From contig JAQFVV010000014.1 in NCBI GenBank assembly GCA_028023455.1, positions 1,989,336 to 2,053,335 of the forward strand: a stretch of 64,000 nucleotides of DNA, read 5' to 3'. The notes beneath the pieces are model-generated. The model ran no database searches. It was not told where the DNA came from and worked only from the letters and a program-made list of their open reading frames with translations. This DNA comes from Epiperipatus broadwayi (Eukaryota; Onychophora; Udeonychophora; Euonychophora; Peripatidae). This document shows positions 59,936 through 64,000 of the stretch, piece after piece (the stretch's first letter is position 1; the number at the start of each line of letters is the position of its first letter). The translations under genes and the position numbers were made by a program.

Positions 59936-61836
59936 TGAACTGGATACTTTATCCGATTCAAGGGTTCTATCATGTAAATTAGAAAAAAAGAAAAACCAAG
60001 TTTTATATGTGCAATAACACACATACTTATTTATCTTGAAATCTTATATTTTTAATTCTAAGTTGATTTTAGTATAAAATATTTTTTTTATGACGCTTGT
60101 TTTCTTTTAAAATAATTAAAAGCAAACAAAGTTTAATTAGTGCTCTTATATGTATTTTATTTAAACTAAAAAAAAAATTAATGTTGATGTATTTTAAATC
60201 TGAGATTTAGTTTTGTATTTTTTTTTATATAAAAAAACAATCATTTTTGTAAGATAAAGCCCAGTAAGATATTGTTTTTCTAATTAAGATTGAGCGGGAG
60301 ATAGAGATTTACCTTGGTTGAAAGTTGCAAAAAAAGATTGTGCGGGAGATAACAAAGGACATAAGTAGCTAGATTTTTTTTTTTTTGATTGGAGAGGAGG
60401 ATTCAAAGAGACTATTCTGGTCATTCAGTTTTTTTTTTAATTGTTGCTCAGCTTCTTGTTATTGAGGACCGATCCAGATTTTAGCTGTTATTGAACTGTT
60501 GCATTGTGAAAGTGACTAAATTTTTTTTTGATATTGGTGCCATGGGAATCACCAAGTTGAATTTCCGTTGACCGACAATAACTCTATTTGCCACGATAAT
60601 AGCAGTCATTCAGACGCCATGCCTGTAATATACGCCACAAAGAATCTCCACAACATGATGGGCTAAGCCTTTCCAAAGATGAACCTCCAGAGCTCCAAAT
60701 TGTGACTTCAATCATGACCTAACTGTCAAGTCCAGAGTGGATCCCGATAATGCCTCCAGACTTCTGAACCTGTAGTAAATGACAGCCGTTGTAGAGGACT
60801 CTATAAACCGAACTTTGTGTGAACAATAGAAATTAATATTATCTCGAGGTAACTTACCTTTCCATATCAAAGTCAGGGCTAAATCTCTAATTAAGTCTCT
60901 CGCAAAGCTCAGCTTACTCTTAAAAAGAAATTATATTTATGATGTGTAATTTATCAATTTAAATATTAATGTATTTTTGTTTATTTTACATTACAATCTT
61001 AGTAACAAGATTTTCAATCTTAAAATGTTACTTGTTTGAGAGTGTAGGGCAGGTGGTATTTTATATGCTTAATAATTTCTCAGTTTTATGATTAACCCTT
61101 GTTAAATGCTCAGACCAACCTTAATAGTTTTCTTTTATTTTTGTTTGTTTGTTTGCTTTGGCGTTAAACTAAATCAAACTTGGCTTTGGCTAGCGATTTA
61201 TAGGATATGATTTATTTGTTTTTTGGTAGAGATTTATTTGCTATAATTCAGATTACGTAGTTCATGTTTCTTTCTTGTGTTAGACTAACCTTGGCTCGTT
61301 TCAATGTACTTGTCCATGAGCGTTTTGCAGAATTATGACATTCTTGGTTCCGATATTTTTTTTCTGGACTAAGAAAAGTTCGTCTGCGCTGTCCCGTTAT
61401 TCTCCACAAACATCCATCTTACTAAATCTTTATAGGGAAATGGGAATTGGTTGGGTGAACCGCTAGCAAGAAGATATAAGCCATGATTGTGTTATAGATA
61501 AGAAATGAACTTGTCTGCCTGGGTATTTAACGTAGTACTGCTTGCATACACTCAATGTTAAGATCTGCTAAGTAAATGTAGATCAAGTTTCATGTTTATT
61601 TTGTTATTATGTTTAATAAATTTAGAAAGTTCTTATAAGTATTTTGGCTGATGTTTGTCTGTGTTTTCTCAATTGTCTGAACCACATTCATTAGCTTTTG
61701 CTCTCCCTGGGTTTAGCCAGCACATTCATGTTCGTTTATCCTGCCCACCCTTAAAATAAATGTCTAGTTCCAATTTTCGGACTAGTTGCGCCCTCATGAT
61801 CAGGATATACGAAACTAAAATCTTTCGTCCGGCACA
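59936..61836 (+). mobile_element. possible long solo LTR or GC-richer relic
   Basis: Begins TGAACTGG after an (AT)n run and ends CGTCCGGCACA followed by ATATA, with TATAT before the start, so TG...CA ends and an AT target are possible. The interior is clearly GC-richer (60290-60960, 61120-61800) and has an AATAAA at about 61615. No ORF, no tRNA-primer site and no second copy was seen. It could equally be a unique host segment. Confidence 0.25.
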
Positions 61837-61837
61837 A

Positions 61838-61895
61838 TATAATGTTGCTTTTCATGCATCATTATATATATATAATGTTGCTTTTCATGCATCAT
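61838..61895. repeat. 25-bp direct repeat, 33-bp spacing
   Basis: TATAATGTTGCTTTTCATGC(ATCAT) occurs identically at 61838-61862 and 61871-61895, separated by TATATATA-like sequence. It could be a recent local duplication or slippage. Confidence 0.9.
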
Positions 61896-62148
61896 CCATC
61901 AATTGTATGTGTTGATTAATTTGGTAATGATGTCGATGTCATTTAATATGTAGTCCTAAATTTATTAATTAACATGTCACAGGGTTTTTTTTATTTAACC
62001 AATATGTCAAACATTAGGAAGTGGATGGAAATAGTCATGATATTAACTTTACTTAACAACAATAACAAAAATATGAGTCCTCTTTTAATTAGATCTCTGA
62101 GTTAATATATCCTTTCAAGTTATATAAATATCAAGACAACAGTAGATA

Positions 62149-62330
62149 TTAAGATTTACAATACGTACATGTTTTCCTGTAATTTTTATGAAAAGAAGCG
62201 AAACATTTGCACATAAAATTATACTCTGAATAATAAGATTTTGGGTGTTGCCTGACAAAACTTATTTTGATATCATCATTGTTGTACACAGTGATAAGCA
62301 CTTGTGTTTTGTTGTAAAATCTGATGTCAA
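62149..62330 (-). CDS. weak candidate coding segment
   Basis: A minus-strand frame preceded by ACATCAG reads RFYNKTQVLITVYNNDDIKI, RQHPKSYYSEYNFMCKC and ends TCTYCKS. Composition is protein-like, but no domain is recognised and splice signals are poor. It may be an exon together with 62781-62530, or a relic. Confidence 0.2.
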
Positions 62331-62529
62331 CATTCAAACAAAACTAGGTTATCACTTAGTTTATAGATCTTCATGGTGTGTTTTTTAATCCTATTTATAA
62401 ATTTGTGAATGACTCAAACATTAACTTTATTTTTCTGCCAATCAATATTTGATATAATCATTCAAAATGATTATCCACTATATGTTAGTGGGCCTCATTA
62501 TATTTTGTTTTCGTGTCTGATCTCCATCA

Positions 62530-62781
62530 TTAATTCAATTGTTCCACCATTTTTTCCAACAATAATGGATTTATTATCCAACTATTATCATAAAAATCCT
62601 TTGGCTTTTCTTCGTCAGGATTATTAGTTTTAAAAAATACTTTAATCAACCGATTGCATAAATTTGTCATCTTCAATTTGGATGGATGTACAACATCTTT
62701 CATTTCTATTTTATCTGTTGAATCATCATCATCAGCTTTATTTTTAATCAAATCATCTATTTTGTATAATTATTATTATTT
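62530..62781 (-). CDS. candidate coding segment or exon on the minus strand
   Basis: The frame from about 62781 reads NYTKIDDLIKNKADDDDSTD, KIEMKDVVHPSKLKMTNLCN, RLIKVFFKTN...KPKDFYDNSW and ends LLLEKMVEQLN at TAA. An acidic stretch is followed by a lysine-rich, helix-prone region. It is the most protein-like non-transposon frame on the minus strand, but I know no family, and there is no clear acceptor or ATG. It may be an exon or a processed pseudogene. Confidence 0.3.
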
Positions 62782-62789
62782 TAATTAGT

Positions 62790-63239
62790 TCATCTTATTT
62801 TATTCTTAGAATGTTCATCAAAAATTGCTATTTTTTTTCAGTGTTTAATGCTTTAAGTATTTTTTTAATATCATGTATAAAAAAAATAGATCTAAAACTC
62901 TACATGCAAATAATGTTTATATGAGAATTTGTCCAAGTGATCATTAACGTCTATTTGTACCTCACCCTTTCATTAATAGTAATCTATTCTTTATAATGAT
63001 TTTTTAAAGGAAAAATTCTATTATTTTCTTAAATGTTTGCCATTTTTGTAAAACTATAGGTGTCATGAAATACTGATATCATCAAAGCAATGTTATCTTC
63101 AAAAAATAAAAGGGTGCAATTTATTCTCTCCAAACTGTATTCATTATTTAATTAAAAATCTTTAGATATTTTATAATAATAAATTGCAATTTTAATTAAT
63201 AAGAAAAATGATATATTTACATATTTATATTTAGTATTC
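62790..63239. other. AT-rich noncoding
   Basis: Nothing recognised before the RTE 5' region. Confidence 0.35.
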
Positions 63240-63571
63240 TTGTATGGCTGCAGAAAGGAGTTTGCTATTAACTGAAAGGAGACTCTTTGATTCCTCTTGG
63301 AGGCCTTAAAGGAACCGAGCAGGGCAAATTCCTAATGTCCACTCCATACGTTCTTGTCGTTGCAGCTGTTATTACTATGTGTTTATTCATATAGTATACG
63401 AACATGGATGGGCTGCTCACCAACACGCATTAGCCAGTGTGGTGAGTTTTTTGGCTTTTTACCTCTGAGTTTAAGATCGAGAAACACCATGGTCTTTCTT
63501 CTCAGTGCCTGATAAGGCAGAATGAATGTTTGTGTAAATGATAAATATTTTTCCAATACATATATACAATT
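63240..63571 (+). mobile_element. 5' untranslated region of an RTE-type LINE
   Basis: A GC-richer segment (TATGGCTGCAGAAAGGAG... through CAACACGCATTAGCCAGTGT...CACCATGGTCTTTCTTCTC) runs directly into the ORF at 63572. The composition change near 63240 marks the probable 5' boundary. It likely holds the internal promoter, as in other RTE LINEs, though no promoter motif can be assigned. Confidence 0.5.
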
Positions 63572-64000
63572 ATGACAGACAAAAATAAAGCATGGCCCTT
63601 ATTCCCAGGAGGCTGTAAAGTCACCAACCAAGGCAGCGGTTGGTGGCCGAAGGCGGAGGGTGCTAAGAATCTCCTGATTGCGGACCCAGGCTGCCATTTG
63701 ATGACAACTTTTTATTTAGGTACTTACAACTGCAGATCACTTTCAAGTGAAGGAAGATTGCAAGAATTAGAAGAAGAACTCTCTTATATTAAATGGGATA
63801 TTATTGGACTTTGTGAAGTTAGAAGAAAAGGTGAAGAGACAATTGATTTAAAAAGTGGACATATATTTTATTATAAAGGCACAAATATTGGAAATACAAG
63901 TGGAGTAGGATTCATTATAAATAAAAAGTGGAAGAACAATATTGTGGAGATTGATGGTGTATCAGACAGAGTGGCAAGATTAGTTATACAACTTAATAGC
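63572..64000 (+). CDS. RTE-type LINE ORF, N-terminal AP endonuclease (partial)
   Basis: An ATG at 63572 opens 143 codons without a stop to the window edge. After a basic leader (MTDKNKAWPLFPGGCKVTNQ) the endonuclease starts at about residue 44: MTTFYLGTYNCRSLSSEGR (an inner ATG at 63701 is an alternative start), then WDIIGLCEVRRKGEE, carrying the catalytic Glu and the RTE/BovB-type GLCExRRKGE signature. It continues GTNIGNTSGVGFIINKKW and ends in SDRVARLVIQLNS. RTE elements carry a single EN-RT protein that nicks target DNA and reverse transcribes at the nick. The frame is intact, so this copy is younger than the fragment at 52170. Confidence 0.85.
   Translation, partial: MTDKNKAWPLFPGGCKVTNQGSGWWPKAEGAKNLLIADPGCHLMTTFYLGTYNCRSLSSEGRLQELEEELSYIKWDIIGLCEVRRKGEETIDLKSGHIFYYKGTNIGNTSGVGFIINKKWKNNIVEIDGVSDRVARLVIQLNS

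Overview
This is AT-rich (roughly three quarters A+T by eye) metazoan nuclear DNA. The evidence is GT/AG-bounded coding exons on the + strand, long TE-filled introns, no prokaryote-like gene packing, and a repeat mix (Penelope-like elements, RTE and Jockey/CR1-type LINEs, hAT and mariner relics, a tRNA-derived SINE) typical of invertebrate animals. I cannot name the phylum from the sequence. Layout: bases 227-367, 33662-33822 and 34224-34356 look like phase-compatible exons of one unrecognised + strand gene, with a possible further exon at 37379-37719. The ~33 kb between the first two exons would then be an intron full of transposons. 1-9.9 kb holds a 213-bp tandem duplication, a Penelope (PLE) endonuclease fragment and a ~300-bp degenerate tandem array. 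11.9-15.7 kb is a minus-strand LINE with AP endonuclease and RT, broken at several points, often in homopolymer or dinucleotide runs. 19.1-20.6 kb is a decayed hAT transposase interrupted by a small inverted-repeat element that carries a hammerhead-like core. 31.7-32.8 kb is a 66/131/169-bp tandem array. 35.6-37.3 kb is the best preserved Penelope-like element: RT plus GIY-YIG endonuclease enclosed by perfect 75-bp inverted repeats. 38.2-42.4 kb has more PLE copies (two meeting head-to-head), a mariner fragment and two members of a dispersed repeat family. 42.6-47.1 kb is a nearly full-length LINE with a PHD-finger ORF1. 47.9-51.5 kb has a three-copy repeat, another member of the dispersed family flanked by 13-bp direct repeats, and another PLE. 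52-56 kb has an RTE fragment, a tRNA-like SINE, a textbook hAT MITE with 8-bp TSD, and an array of PLE terminal repeats. 58-62 kb has foldback repeats and a possible solo LTR, and the window ends in the 5' part of an intact RTE-type LINE. The observation I find most novel is the dispersed repeat family with copies at 38.2, 42.1 and 48.5 kb (and end-only derivatives at 1.7 and 23.9 kb). Its members have inverted-repeat-like ends and a conserved 55-nt segment with all core elements of a type I hammerhead ribozyme: CTGATGA, a stem-II hairpin, GAAA, a tiny stem III, a UA cleavage dinucleotide and complementary stem I strands. A different hammerhead-like core sits in the unrelated inverted-repeat insertion inside the hAT relic. 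The TIR-flanked PLE is the second oddity. Apart from the candidate host exons and the partial RTE ORF at the right edge, every protein-coding region here is a mobile-element relic.
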